Source: Prorocentrum cordatum (lineage: Eukaryota > Sar > Dinophyceae > Prorocentrales > Prorocentraceae). From it: DNA of 64,000 nucleotides. A model generated the notes under the pieces. The model was not told the DNA's origin and did no database searches. It saw only the letters and a list, made by a program, of their open reading frames with translations. A program made the position numbers and the translations under genes. The stretch lies in NCBI GenBank assembly GCA_963575745.1, contig CAUYUJ010017918.1, forward strand, positions 143,501 through 207,500. Reading direction: 5' to 3'. Position 1 is the first letter of the stretch; each line of letters starts with the position of its first letter. Of the stretch, positions 11,350 to 22,460 are shown piece after piece.

Positions 11350-11550
11350 TCACAGGTTATTTCGAAATCGCGCTCTCGCGTGGAAATTCCTCATACTGCA
11401 TGCAGGAAACGCGCTCTCGCGTGGGACCTCCTCGCAATTGTTTCAGACGCCGCGCCCTCGACTCTCGAGAATCACGCTTGGCTTTGGCTGTAATCACGAC
11501 TAACTGTGGAATCGCGCTATCGCCCGAAACTTCCTCGCGACTCATGCAGG
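11350..11550 (-). repeat. 28-bp motif cluster, locus 1
   Basis: Three instances on the minus strand of a motif close to GAGGAAGTCTCGGGCGAGAG followed by CGCGATTCC. The same motif recurs at about 31.73-32.0 kb, 33.4-33.7 kb and inside the 159-bp array at 40.1-41.17 kb. Confidence 0.7.
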
Positions 11551-11579
11551 ATTTACGCTTCAGCAACCCGCCGCTAAGT

Positions 11580-11835
11580 TGATATCATATTGTAAATTAT
11601 TATTTTCCCGTTTGGTAAGGCCTTCCATGGTATAGCAGAATCGGAGGGGTCTCTCTTCAATATGCATAGCTGAGGTGATGTAGTAACCCTTAGCAAGAAG
11701 GATTCCTGCCCGAAATCTGTATGAGACAGCTTCTACCAACACATGATCATCTTAAAATATACATGCTGTGTAAAATAAGTTCGGGTTATTATGCCCAAGA
11801 GAGCCATCGCTCCGAGAAGAAGTAGCTTCTAAAAC
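11580..11835. other. AT-rich island, no gene assigned
   Basis: Clearly lower GC than its surroundings. The minus strand reads an open segment containing GYYITSAMHIEERPLRF (about 11,620-11,690), which looks protein-like, but I recognise no family and it ends within 60 codons. Could be a fragment of transferred or organelle-like DNA; composition is the only sign. Confidence 0.35.
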
Positions 11836-12104
11836 AGCGGATGTGGCCAGCGATGGAACTACTACGGCTACTGCACCAGCACAAGCTATGCGTTCAGCAA
11901 GTATCAAAAACGTAGCCGCCTGCTCGACCTGGCCGCGTGGGCCCGCCGTCCCGACCCGCCCGCTATGGGTCTGCCCGCCGAATCTCCCCGTCTGGTTCTA
12001 CCACGTGTTTTCTATTCCAAAACCCACTCTTGCGAAATTCTCTCGTGCTCCATCCTCTCCCTCTCCGTTTATCCGTCCTCTCTTCCACTGTTTTAGGGGC
12101 TGCA

Positions 12105-12240
12105 CTAACTACGCGTGGTAGGCAAAGAAAGTATACCCCAAAAAGGGTACGTTCGAAGACGTCAAAAGTGGGTACCGAGGGCTTGGGATAATACGTGTTG
12201 AATGGCACGCGGGCAGATACGAGCGATCAATCTCAAAATG
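12105..12240 (+). mobile_element. SINE-like element, copy 1
   Basis: On + it contains a hairpin word ATACCCCAAAAAGGGTACG, then TTCGAAGACGTC, GGGTACCGAGGGCTTGGGA, and ends at a GTT microsatellite (12,240-12,355). Two related copies lie inverted at 30,650-30,770 and 33,285-33,395. A short body repeated at dispersed places with a microsatellite tail is SINE-like. The word GTTCGAA resembles a pol III B box, but spacing and an A box are not convincing. Confidence 0.55.
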
Positions 12241-12246
12241 ATTGTT

Positions 12247-12277
<31 letters not shown>

Positions 12278-12355
12278 TTTTTGTTGTCGTTGCTGTTGTT
12301 GCTGTTGTTGATGTTGTTTTTGCTAATGCTGTTGTTGATGTTGTTGTTGGTGTTA
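12240..12355 (+). repeat. GTT/GTC microsatellite tail
   Basis: GTTGTC and GTTGTT repeats starting exactly where the SINE-like body ends; the copy at 30.65 kb has the matching CAA run on its corresponding side. Confidence 0.85.
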
Positions 12356-12958
12356 GTGTCATCGTCTTCGCCCACGACCCACCCCGGGACCCAACAGCGA
12401 CCCATCCGCGACCCACCCCATTTAGCTTTGACGAAGATTCGGCACCTGCGGCAGGCTCGTTGCGCAATGTGTTAAGAGAATCGGCGCCTGCGGCGGGCTT
12501 TTTCGGAACCTCGGAGACTGCCGACGACCCCGCCGCCCTCTTGGTCCTATCCGCAACTGCGACGCGACTCGTGTACAATGCGACTATGCCACCTAGCCAG
12601 CCAATCGGAGGCCAAACCAAGACGCTCCATCCTGCTTGTGAGGCGCTACAGAATCCTGCTTGTGCGGGACATTCCAATAGGGGCTCGACCACAAGGAACC
12701 TTCCACAAGAAACCCAACCCTGAGACCCCAGGACGTCCGTGAATTCTGGGTGTGGGAACTTCACGCTGTCCATCGAAAAACCATCCAAACCCAAGAAACC
12801 CATGGCACCCTGGAGGCAAGCAGGGTGTTTCTTGGCAAGCGATGCTCATCTCAACGTGGACGCTCTGTCGCTCACGCCGCAAACGGCGTGGCCGGAATGG
12901 GACGGGGCGCACGCCGCACGGGACAGGGCGACAATAGAGATCTCGTCTTCCTGTCCCC
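12356..12958. other. No gene recognised
   Basis: Contains a short duplication (GGC.CCTGCGGC.GGC words at 12,438 and 12,483). No family recognised. Confidence 0.55.
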
Positions 12959-13151
12959 GCGGCGAGCGAGGGGGGAAGTGAGAAGGAGAAGGCCTTTTCA
13001 GAAGGCGGTGGGACTTCTCAGAACCCCTCGCGCCTTCTGAGAAATTGTCCGTGTCATCGGGGAACTTTCCGTGCTTTGAAACTTTTCAGAAGGCCGGGGG
13101 AAGCCTTTTGAGGAGGCCTTCTCCTTATCACGTTCCCCCCTCGCTCGCCGC
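12959..13151. mobile_element. Foldback (MITE-like) element, 193 bp
   Basis: Left end GCGGCGAGCGAGGGGGGAA runs on through AAGGAGAAGGCCTTTTCAGA; the right end is its inverse over about 46 bp with a few changes (ends ...CGCTCGCCGC at 13,151). Further nested inverted words (CTTCTCAGAA, CCTTCTGAGAA) lie between. No coding capacity; no clear target duplication. Confidence 0.7.
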
Positions 13152-13249
13152 CGACTTTCCCCATCTCCTCATCCTCGTTCGTCCTTCGCACGCCAAAGGG
13201 ACCACGAAGTCGGGCGGCTATACGCTGCGCACGGCTGCGGCGGAACCGC

Positions 13250-13345
13250 CGACGACGGCGACGGCGAATACATTGGTGGCGACTACGGCGAAGGCGACGA
13301 CGACGACAACGAAGTCGACGGCGACGACGACGACGGCCTCCACGT
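13250..13345 (+). repeat. CGA trinucleotide microsatellite
   Basis: Degenerate GACGGCGAC/GACGACGAC repeats; a second block lies at about 13,500-13,580. Confidence 0.8.
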
Positions 13346-13597
13346 CCTCGTCCTCTGCTACCTCCCTACTCCCTCGTCTTCCTCCTCCCTCCCCATGGCC
13401 CATTATTCATTCACACCTCCTCCTCCTCTTCACTCCTCCTCGAGTCGCCGCGCTCCCCCAGCTCAAACGGGCCCGTCCCGGAGCCCATCGCAGCCACCGA
13501 CAACGACGGCGGCGGCGGCGAGAACCACGACGACGACGACGATAGGCGAAGGTGACGACGATGGCGGCTGCGGCGGCGACGACGCTGGGGGCTACTG

Positions 13598-13799
13598 AGG
13601 GGCAACGTCAGGGAGGGACTAGCTTAGGGGCGACCTGGGATCGGCGAAACATCGTCGATAGATCGGGAACCGGCCCCCGATAGAAACTTCTCACGTTCCT
13701 GAGTGGGTGGGTTATCGCGCCTGCATCGGCGATGAACGGGCGATTCTGGGTGGATGCATCCCCCCCTGAGCAGATAAATCCCATCCAAACGTTGCCCCT
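13598..13799. mobile_element. MITE-like element of the AGGGGCAACG family, copy 1
   Basis: Starts AGGGGCAACGT and ends with its inverse. Related along its length to 46,066-46,272: both have GAAACATCG, a GATAGATCGG-type word, TCGGCGAT, and GATGCATCCCCCCCTG near the right end. 202 bp, non-coding. Confidence 0.65.
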
Positions 13800-15266
13800 G
13801 AGGGAAACAGCTTTCGCACCACAACACGGCTCTCCAAAGGCCATTCGGGATGATTCGGGCAACCCTGGAACGCTTTCGGCGAGGCGCAGCTGCTGGAAAG
13901 AATCCCGAGGCTGGAATTCCGACGAGAACCGACGAAAACGCCCGAAAACCTCGGATCCCCAATGTGACGACGACGACGGGCGAAGGTGACAACTGGGTGG
14001 CGACATCCGAAGCCCACGCCCACCAACCGTCGATTCTTCTGAATCGATGGGAGGCGGGGGTAGGGTTCGGATTTCGCCACGGACTCGGCGAATTCCGAAC
14101 CCTTCCCCCGCCGTTCATCGAATTGCCTGAATCGTTGATCGGCGAGGGTGCTCCAAATGCCTTATTCATCGTCCCCTGGGTCCGGTTTTTTAAGGCGCCT
14201 TTCTTGTAACTCGGGGGGTCCGGTTTGTTAGGGCGCTCTCTGTGGATTGGAACTCAGGGGGTCCAGTTTATCAAAGCGCCCCGTCGAAGAGGGGGGTCCG
14301 GAATATGAGGTCGCATTTGGAGGGGGTTCCGGTTTGCTAGGGGGGGTCGATTGGCAAGAGATTTGGAGCAGGGCTCGGATCTCGGCGCCGAGGCGGCGAC
14401 GGCGGCGACGGCAGTTGCAGCGGCGGCCTGCGGCGACGACGGGCGCACTCTCCGTGGGGGCGTCCAGGGGGAAGGCTCGCAGATCATGGCCCGAGGCATG
14501 CGCGCTGACAACGAGAGGGGGGGGGAGGGGGGGGGGGGCAAGGAATGTGTTGAAATTCGGGCGTTGGCGGAACTGGGTTTAGTGGGACCTGGTTCCGTGA
14601 TGTGTACTGGGGGACGCCCCCCCCGCCCCGTTCCACTAACCGGAACTGCCGTCTCCCGAAAAAACATGAGCTACGGCAGACCTGGATTAGTGATTCTGTC
14701 AAATCTAGGGGCTTCAAAACCCTATTACTAACTGGGTCCCCTTACCTGGGGTCCTGGCTATACCCGAGAGATGATAGAAAGGGAATGCGTTGAATGGCCC
14801 CAGCCATGATATATTCCCCCCACCCCCCGGGAGCGCGTTTCTCTATTTTCGGGGATCTGGGGCATTATAGGGAGGGCCAATGGGGGTGTACAATATAACG
14901 CCTCCTCCACGCCGTGCGCACGGCGGCAGTACCCTGAGCGCACTGGTGGGGGGAAGGGGCGTTACGGTAAGGGGGGAAAAGGAGGCCGGGGGCTATGATG
15001 CCCATTACGCCCCAAACAATCAAGAAACACGATCCAGTCATCAACCCCCTCGACGGCGTCCCCGATCTCTCGCGAAACCCAGCCTGGTATCTCGATCTCC
15101 ACTTCGGGCGCGCTGGCGAAGCGGCAGTCCTCGCCCGCGCTGCCGGCGGGCCGGGTGAGCAGGGCCGCCACCTCGAGGGGGGAGGGATCGGGGGACCCGA
15201 ATCTCCGACGATGTGTTTGTTTCGATCCCGGCGTATTGCCTCGAGTTAGGCCCTCGGTCGGGCGTG
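13800..15266. other. No gene; local tandem repeats at 14,190-14,345
   Basis: Four degenerate copies of a segment with GGGGGGTCCGGTTTGTTAGG at about 40-65 bp spacing. The remainder has long frames on both strands, none recognised. Confidence 0.55.
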
Positions 15267-15274
15267 AGTTAATG

Positions 15275-15409
15275 TTAGGTCGGGTATATACAGGCAGAGT
15301 TTAAACAACAAATTGCAACTTGTCAAAACTATTCCAACATGATCAAAAATAAACAAAATCTCGTCCCAATTATTTTTGAATTTTCCTCCTGCAGAGGGAC
15401 AGGCCCGAA
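15275..15409. mobile_element. MITE-like element of the TTAGGTCGGG family, copy 1 (8-bp duplication AGTTAATG)
   Basis: 135-bp element starting TTAGGTCGGG and ending CAGGCCCGAA, flanked on both sides by AGTTAATG (15,267-15,274 and 15,410-15,417). The interior shares TACAGGCAGA, TTGTCAAAAC, TCGTCCC and TCCTCCTG.AGAGGGACAGGC with the copy at 56,710-56,869. The 8-bp duplication suggests a hAT-type mobiliser (inference). Confidence 0.75.
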
Positions 15410-15417
15410 AGTTAATG

Positions 15418-17029
15418 AGGGGGCGAGACATGTGGATGACAAGCGTGTACCTTTCGTCCCCCTTGTGGACCCCCTTGGGGCCCCTTGAGGACACAGAAGG
15501 AGCACCGTTCTTCCCCCTCGCATTTATCGCACACCCATGTGAGCTTTATTTTTCGGCGTTTCGGCATTGGAAGGTGGGGTGAGGGGGGGGGTCTGGCTGA
15601 GAACCTCTGCTTGGTGCGACTGTTTGTAACGGTGCGTCCATTATGGGGGAGGCTCCACCTGCTCGAAACAGGTGCCAAAAGCAGCAAGATTTACTCCAAA
15701 AGGGGGGGAAGGGGGGATGGGCGAGGGCCCGCGCCGATCGGCAAAACAACGAATAACAAAAACGGCCACCATTGCTCGACGCATGACGACGATATGATTG
15801 TTTCGGCCCGGGCATGTTCCCTCGAGTTCAGCCCTCCGACGGCTGTATTGGGCCCCAAGGCCATCAATAATGGGTCCGGGACGAGCAACTGGCCCGTGTG
15901 GGAGCGATCGGGGCCTCTGGGGTCGCAGATGGAAAAAATCAAATCGGCGGATTTCACGGGATGCGTCCTGGAGGCGGCCGAGAAAGAAAGCAATTGAGGG
16001 AACGAGTACACATACACACGAATTTTCGAATAATAACAACAGTCCGATTGAACCCATCAATAGCAACGACACTCTGGCAGCATCAGCACTAACCGATGCC
16101 ACAAGAACGGAATACCGTCTTCTGCGTCAGCCAAGGCCAACACTGCGATACAATTGTCTTCAAACCAATCCCACCAGACGTCTGGGCGGCGGTGGTTTGG
16201 GGAGGGAGTTCGTCTTGCCATTCTTCCCCTTCAGTGAAAGGTTTGCCCCTCGTTCTCCCCCCTCCCTTTTGGTCTGGACACACGCGGCCGCGAAGTATCA
16301 GAGGGTCGCGTTGGGCTCAACGTGGCCCCAAATAGCTCAACAAACCTCAAGCCTCTTGTCGGCACGTTCTGGCGGAGCCCTTTTTTTCCGCCATGAGAAC
16401 GTGAGTCACCTAATGCCAGCGTGGATGCGTCGATTGGCCAACAGGAGTTTGGAACAACAACGCATCATCGTCATAGAATGACCATCCTTTTCCATGTTCA
16501 CAAATTTTCTGGTCCGAAGGCAGACGGGCAAGTTGTATCCCTAAGGTGATCCAGATTTTTGCTGGGGGTCAACCTGGAATCGAAACTGCGAACGTTGCCT
16601 GGTTCCCCGGGGCGGCAAATCGGGAAGTTACAAGATGAGTACCGAATGTATACTGCTTTTGGTCGAACATCATCGAATGACGAGGAAGGGTAGCGAAGGC
16701 CAAACCGACGAGGCACTGCTTAGGCGCGTAGTGGGACTCTGTCCGCGGCACGGAACTCGCAGCTGCGCCGAACTCGCACCAGCTCTACCACAGGGCTCCG
16801 CCGAAATAGTGGCAAGGAAGGAATGATCCGTTAAGCTGACTTTGGAAGTATCCCTGAAGTGAGGAGACCGGCCCGCCGGCCGACGCGCGCGAAAACGGGC
16901 ACGCTCCTTTCCTGACCTTCTAAGCCAAGTATAGCTGCGGAAGGGCAGAGTACATGTCAGAGCAAAGAGGCGCAGGCAGCGGCAGCAGGACGGTGGTGAG
17001 GAGAGGAGTGCAATTGACTACTATGTATC
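15418..17029. other. No gene; partial dispersed-repeat copy at 16,160-16,275
   Basis: At 16,160-16,275 the words CAATCCCACCAGACGTCTGG, GGCGGTGGTTTGG and TTCTTCCCCTTCAGTGAAAG match the left part of the dispersed repeat at 21,948 and 59,098. A segment near 15,795-15,850 resembles 15,210-15,265 (GTTTCG.CCCGG, CCTCGAGTT). No gene recognised. Confidence 0.5.
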
Positions 17030-18785
17030 ATTACGTCGCACTTGAAAATCGCGAGTGCAGCGGAAGCATCAGACCCGTTGCCCCATACACTCTCAGATGC
17101 CACGACGATGCGCATGTATCCTGTGCAACGCACGCACTTGTTCCTCCTCCGCAGAGCTGGGGCAACCACAGGTAAAAACAGGCGCATTGACGCATCTTTT
17201 CCCGCAGGGCACCCCGCGGCTGAGGGATAGGAACGGACGAACACACACACAAAGAAATCGTACAAGGCCTGGTTTGTGCATCAGCCATGGCTGAAACGTC
17301 TTGTCTTCAAACTATTTCACAAGCCACAGAGATGAGTTCGCACCACGCGCAGAGTCGGTCCAGACGAGAGCCAAAAGTCATACAACAATTAAGTATTGAA
17401 ACACATCGCACATCGTCTCCTCACATTGACCTAGATGCCTGGAGATCTGTGCATCATGTAATACGGCGTCCCGCAGGCAACGGACGACCAGACACGAAGT
17501 GGAGCGCTGAAAAAAAGCATCAACCGCAAGAGACTGAAATCCACTTCAAATACATTGCGCGTGAGCCCCGTGAATGTGGCACTACGAATGCTCAGCCCCG
17601 TCCCAAAATATCCTGGATCGTTTCCTTACATACAGGTACCGCACAGAGGCCTGAATGCATCATTAGCAGCGCACCTACTTGTTCATCTTCCGCTGTGTTG
17701 CACCAGCAAGTTTCAAGCACGGTCGCAAAGAACACACAACAATCGTGTAAGGACAGGCTTCTGAATTAGCCAAGGCTTAAAGGCCTTGTCTCCAGACTAC
17801 CTCAGGCACCACAAAGATGTGTTCACATCACGCGTACAGCCGCACCAAACGGTAACCAGAAAGCATACTGTGCTGAAGCCAGCACATGCATCAGCCCCGA
17901 CTTGAAACAAAGTGTGCGCTGTATCCTCACAGTGTCCCGGATGCCTGGAGATATGCGTACATCATGTGATGCGGCTGCCGGTTGGCAACGAAAGAGCAGA
18001 GAGGCAGTGGAGCGCTGAAGCAAAAACGCAGACAGACTCAGACTCAAATAATACTCGAGTATGGCACTACGAATGCATCAGCCCCGACTTGAAACTCCTG
18101 CAACGTTTCATCACACACTCGCACATACCACCAATATCTGATGTTGATGCACCGACTACTTGCAAATACGGGCGCAAAACAAGCACACAAACACACGCGC
18201 ACACACACACGAACAAACACGCACACACACACGCAATATTGGTATACGGACTGGCTTCTGCATCAACCAAAGATGAAATATCTTCACTATACTTTTATAA
18301 CCACCGGTTCACACGAAAACCGGAAAATATACAAACATAACAAACATGACTGTGCAACGCAGAACCGCACACATCAGCCCCGTCTTGACACAATTCGTGC
18401 ATCGTCTCCTCATGTTGACTCGGATGCCTGGAGATATGTATGCATCATGTGATGCGGCGTCTTTCTTGCAACCAAACAGCGGACTCGCAGTCAAACGTTG
18501 AGTAAAGACGCAAACGAACTCACATTCAATACAATCACGAAGGCATCACGCGTAAGCCCCGTGAGTGTGAGACTACTGACGCATCAACCACGTCTTGTGA
18601 CACCATGCAATGCTCACCAACACGGTCTCAACGACCGCATGCATGTGAACTTCTGCTTGGCACTGCAAGCGCGTGTTCCTCATCCGGCATCCAGAGTGTC
18701 GCACCAACCACTAGCAAACATGGGCGCAAATAACATAACCACAAACCTTCACTCACACATAATCCGCCACCGTGCCCCCTGGCAA
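17030..18785 (+). repeat. Old, diverged copies of the 570-bp satellite family
   Basis: Monomer-like segments with GCATCAGCC.TGGCTGAAACGT, CAGCCCCGTCTTGA, ATGCCTGGAGATAT.TGCATCATGTG and AACGCA.GCACTTGTTCCTC, in the same order as in the homogeneous array at 34.8-43.3 kb but with many substitutions. An AC microsatellite lies at about 18,175-18,240. Confidence 0.8.
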
Positions 18786-18929
18786 ATTGAGGCGGTGAAG
18801 AATACCAAGGTTTGTCTGGTAGATTTCTCTTTTGAATAAAATAAATGAAGGCGGCCCCTCCCTCTACCCGCAGACTGCCGCGTGCATCCCTCCTGCTCAC
18901 CCAGGCCACTTCACTGTGCCCGCGGAAGG

Positions 18930-19215
18930 ATGGTGCACTTCCAACATGGCAGCTTTGGCCAAATATGCCCAAGCCCCTCGGGTGCCCACTCGAGGATGGT
19001 GCACTTCTTCCTGCATGGCAGCTAGTGCCTGAGACCCCCTTCCACGTGCGCCAGCTCCAAAATCGTGCACTTCCCGCATGGCAGCTAATGCCTGAACCCT
19101 CGTTCCACGCGCGCCCGCTCGAAGATCGTGCAGTTCCCGCATGGCTGGTCATTCCTCCACCAATCATCCCGCGCGCACCCGCTCGTGGACCGTGCGCTTC
19201 CCGCATGCCCAGCCG
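18930..19215 (+). repeat. Tandem repeat of about 64 bp, about 5 copies
   Basis: Repeated words GTGCACTTCCCGCATGGCAG and CGCGCGCCCGCTCGAAGATC at 57-65 bp spacing. Confidence 0.75.
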
Positions 19216-19319
19216 CTGCTCCCAAGTGTTCCAAGGGTTCCCAAACCACGATCCCTCGTTATGAACGATGGATGTGCGCCCCGAATTTACAAAACGGCCC
19301 GCGCAAGCAATCAAGGACA

Positions 19320-19460
19320 CCAAAATGGCCCCAAATGTCTCCAAGACGGCCGAAGATGGCCCCAAGTCGGCCGAACATGGATTCAATATGGGCCAACATG
19401 GATTCAATATGGGCCAACATACCTCCGAGAGGGCCCAAAATAGCCTCAAGAGGGCCTCCA
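19320..19460 (+). repeat. CCAAGATGGCC-type array
   Basis: Degenerate CCAAGATGGCCCC and ATTCAATATGGGCCAACATG units. The same word family recurs at 22.78-23.56, 29.01-29.2, 45.14-45.24, 47.1-48.1 (inverted) and 59.75-59.94 kb. Confidence 0.75.
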
Positions 19461-19559
19461 ACAGGGTAAAAGAAGGCAGCATCATTGAAACCTCATGGAG
19501 GTGGCCGAGGGCTCCAGGTGGCTTGAAACATCATTGAAATCCCCCGGGGTCAGGGCTCG

Positions 19560-19960
19560 AGGTGGCTGGCGCTGCCTGGGGAGCGGCAGGACCGCTGGCG
19601 CGGAACCCCCCGCGGCGCGGCGGCGGCGGCGGCAGCGGCGCGCTGCTGCCGCCCGCGCCGCGGGCCTTGCTGCCGCTGGCCCACCCAGCGCCACGGCCGC
19701 CACTCGCCGCCGCTGGCCGCTGCGGGCGGCCGCGGGCGCTGCTGGGTTCGCGGGCGCCGCCGCGGTGGACGTCGCCGGCGCTGCCGCCGGCGCTGCCGCC
19801 GCCACGTGCGAAGCCGGCGCCGCTGGCGCCGCCGCGGAGGCCGCGGCCACGGCGGCTGCCGCGGCCTCTGGACCGCGGTGGCCGCCCTCTCCCGCGCCGC
19901 GGCCGCCGCCGCCGCCGCGGCGACGGCGCCAGGCGGCCCATCTGGCCTTGCTGGCCCTGC
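19560..19960. repeat. GCC/GCG-rich low-complexity DNA
   Basis: Degenerate GCC/GCG triplets with very high GC; Ala-, Arg- and Pro-rich frames on both strands are by-products. Confidence 0.8.
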
Positions 19961-19969
19961 TTTGGGCGA

Positions 19970-20369
19970 CCGGGAACCCCGCACTGGCTCTACGTTGTTC
20001 GCGTGCGAGAGGGAGCTGGACGTCCGCTGGTACTGCCGCTGGGGCGGGTGGTTTCGGCTGGAATGTGCTGACGTCAGCGAGGTCACAGCGAGGCACAAGG
20101 ACTGGCCTGCGGAGATCGTCGACGGTCCCTTTGCCACGATGGCCGAAGGCGAGGACGTCAAGGTCGAGGTCGCCGACGAGCGCAGCGAGGGTATCGGGGA
20201 GGTGGGCGAGGTGCAAGATGACATGGAAGAATTGGTGGAGGAGGGCTTCGACGGCAAGATCGCGGAGGTGGAGGCGGAGGTCGAGAAGATGACGGACGAG
20301 GAGGTGGGGGCTGCGCTTGGAGAGCCCTCGTCGCCACAGCTGGACTCTCGGGGAGTCGCAGAATTCTAA
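19970..20369 (+). CDS. Possible exon encoding an acidic protein, function unknown
   Basis: After the GCC-rich tract, the frame ending at 20,369 becomes protein-like: GDREPRTGSTLFACERELDV, then FRLECADVSEVTARH, then a strongly acidic stretch (EVADERSEGIGEVGEV to EVEKMTDEEVGAALG). Third codon positions are rich in G and C and the charge pattern alternates, as in a coiled or acidic tail. It ends with TAA. I recognise no family. The N-terminal boundary is not visible, because upstream the same frame runs into low complexity. It could equally be a lucky frame in GAG-rich DNA. Confidence 0.33.
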
Positions 20370-21610
20370 GGAGACGGAGGAAGGGCTGGTCCTGGCACCG
20401 CTGTGCGTCCTCGAGAGCCCTCGTCGCCGCGGCTGGATCTCCGACGCGTAAGAACGGGAGTCGATCCAGCTACCGATGCTCGTACTGGAGAACCCGCGTC
20501 GCCTCGGCCAGGAAGCAGAACCCAGCGGCACAACCGTGAGCAGCGCGACGAACTCCAGCCGCAAAATCTCGACCAGCACGGCGGACCCCAGCAGCTCAGT
20601 CGCGTCGCCTTACTTGGCTCGGCACAAAAGCAAGCCGGCTCCACCCAAAGCTGACGCGGGCGCGGAACGGACCCCGCATTCAGGCCCCAGTCCAGTCCCC
20701 AGTCCGAAGCAAGGGACAGTCCAGGGATTCAGCACACCGAGCTCCCTAATACCCTCGAGTGCCCTCTCCTTCCCGAACCCCAGCCCGCCCTCCCTGCGCC
20801 GCCGCGTTCCCCGCCCTGGGCTCGCTGCGGGCGCGGGGAGATCGCGGCATCTTTGCGCAGTTTCCTGCCGCGGTCAGTGGCGCGATTCAGCTGTGCGTCA
20901 CGGGGGTGGGAAGGGGGCGGGGAGCGCAGCGAGCACTATCCCGAGGATGGATTGGCTGGAGCTGCGACGGCCGACCTCGACGAGAGAACGCGCCGTGGAC
21001 CGAGGCCCGACGCTGAGCCCAGATAGAACGCAAGAACTAGCTGCGGGCGGCAAGAAGGACACGACAGGACCTTGAATGCGACGGCTCCACCCAGATCTGA
21101 CGCGAGCCTTTCTTTGACTTCTGAACGCGGCCCTGCTGTCACGGAGCAACCCTCTCGGACTGAGGGCGCCCAGTCCGACATCGGGGCCAACGATCGGACC
21201 GCGCCGCTTTGTCCCCAGCGCGACCTCCCTGCGCCACCGCGTTCCCCGCCCAGGGTTCGCTGCTGGTTGCACCGAGATCGCGGCATCATGTCACAATTTC
21301 CTGCCGCGGTTAGTGGCGCGACTCATCTGTTGGGTGGGGAAGGCAGCGATCTCGCACCGCTGCACGCATATTCCCACCATCCTTGCACCGCTGTGCGCCC
21401 TGGAAATCCCTCATGGCCACGGCCTGTTCTCCGACGCGTCAGAGAGGGGGCCATCCGACCGCTGCTCGTCCTGGAGAGCCCTCGTCATCGCGGCCGGAAC
21501 ACGCAGCACAGCAGCACAACCGCGAGCAACCTCGTGACCAGCAACGACGAACTCCAGCCGCAACATCGCGACCAGCACGCCAGCCCCCGGCAGCTCACTC
21601 GCGTCGTCGC
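20365..21610 (+). repeat. Mosaic of reused GC-rich modules
   Basis: A module with CTGGCACCGC.GTGCGTCCT, GAGAGCCCTCGTCGCC, CCGACGCGT, GAGCAGCGCGACGAACTCCA and CAGCAGCTCA occurs at about 20,370-20,620, 21,370-21,610, partly 21,755-21,900, and again at about 27,065-27,370. A second module (CGTTCCCCGCCC.GGGTTCGC, GAGATCGCGGCATC, TTTCCTGCCGCGGT.AGTGG) occurs at about 20,805, 21,238, 24,193 and 26,018. One reading frame gives Arg/Glu/Gln-rich peptides in several copies, without a recognisable domain. Confidence 0.6.
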
Positions 21611-21947
21611 ACCTGTGTCTCAATGGATTGCCACGCGTAGTGACGCCCCCAGCGGGTCCACGGCGAACTCCCCTGGAAGCGAAGGTCATGCCCCGGAGGT
21701 GCCCCGCCGCCCCTGGCCGGGGCGGACCGCGATCGAACCTGGCGTCGCCGCTCGTCCTGGAGAGCCCTCGTCGCCACGGCTGGACTCTCGGGGGGTCGGA
21801 AAAGTCCGAGGGGGCGGAAGTATGGGAGATCCTGGCACCGCGGTCTGTGCTGGAGCCTCCTCGTCGCCACGGCTGGATCCCCGACGCGTCGCAAGGGGGT
21901 CGCTTCGCGCGACGCCATCGATCTTCCAGGGGATCCCGTGGCCAAAT

Positions 21948-22281
21948 CCCACCAGCCCTCTGGGCGGAGGTGGTTCAGGGAGTTTCCTATTCCATCCTCC
22001 TTCTTCCCGTTCGGGGAGGGGTTTATCACGGTTCCCTATTAATACACACCCCCTCTCCCAGGCGACTGGGGGCCAACCAGGGACCATGACGACCCCCCCC
22101 AACCATCCCTTGTAAAAAAACGATACAAAACACATTCTGCCTCCAAATTCCGAACATGCGCAGCCAACCCGATGCGCCCCCCCCCCACCCACACCATCCC
22201 TGTCAAAAAACAATACAGAGTTCACTTGGCGGCGGCGGCGGCGGCGGCTGCGGCGGCGGTGGCGGCGGTTGCGGCGGTTGC

Positions 22282-22312
<31 letters not shown>

Positions 22313-22398
22313 GCGGCGGCGGCGGTAGCGGTGGTGGCAGCGGCTGCGGCGGCGGTTTGGCAGCGGGGGGCGGCGGCGGAGGCGGAGGCGGAGGCGGA

Positions 22399-22460
<62 letters not shown>

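Noticed and set aside
19495-20292. 265-codon Ala/Arg-rich frame on +
   Set aside because: Runs through GCC-rich low complexity; the alternative frame ending at 20,369 is more protein-like.
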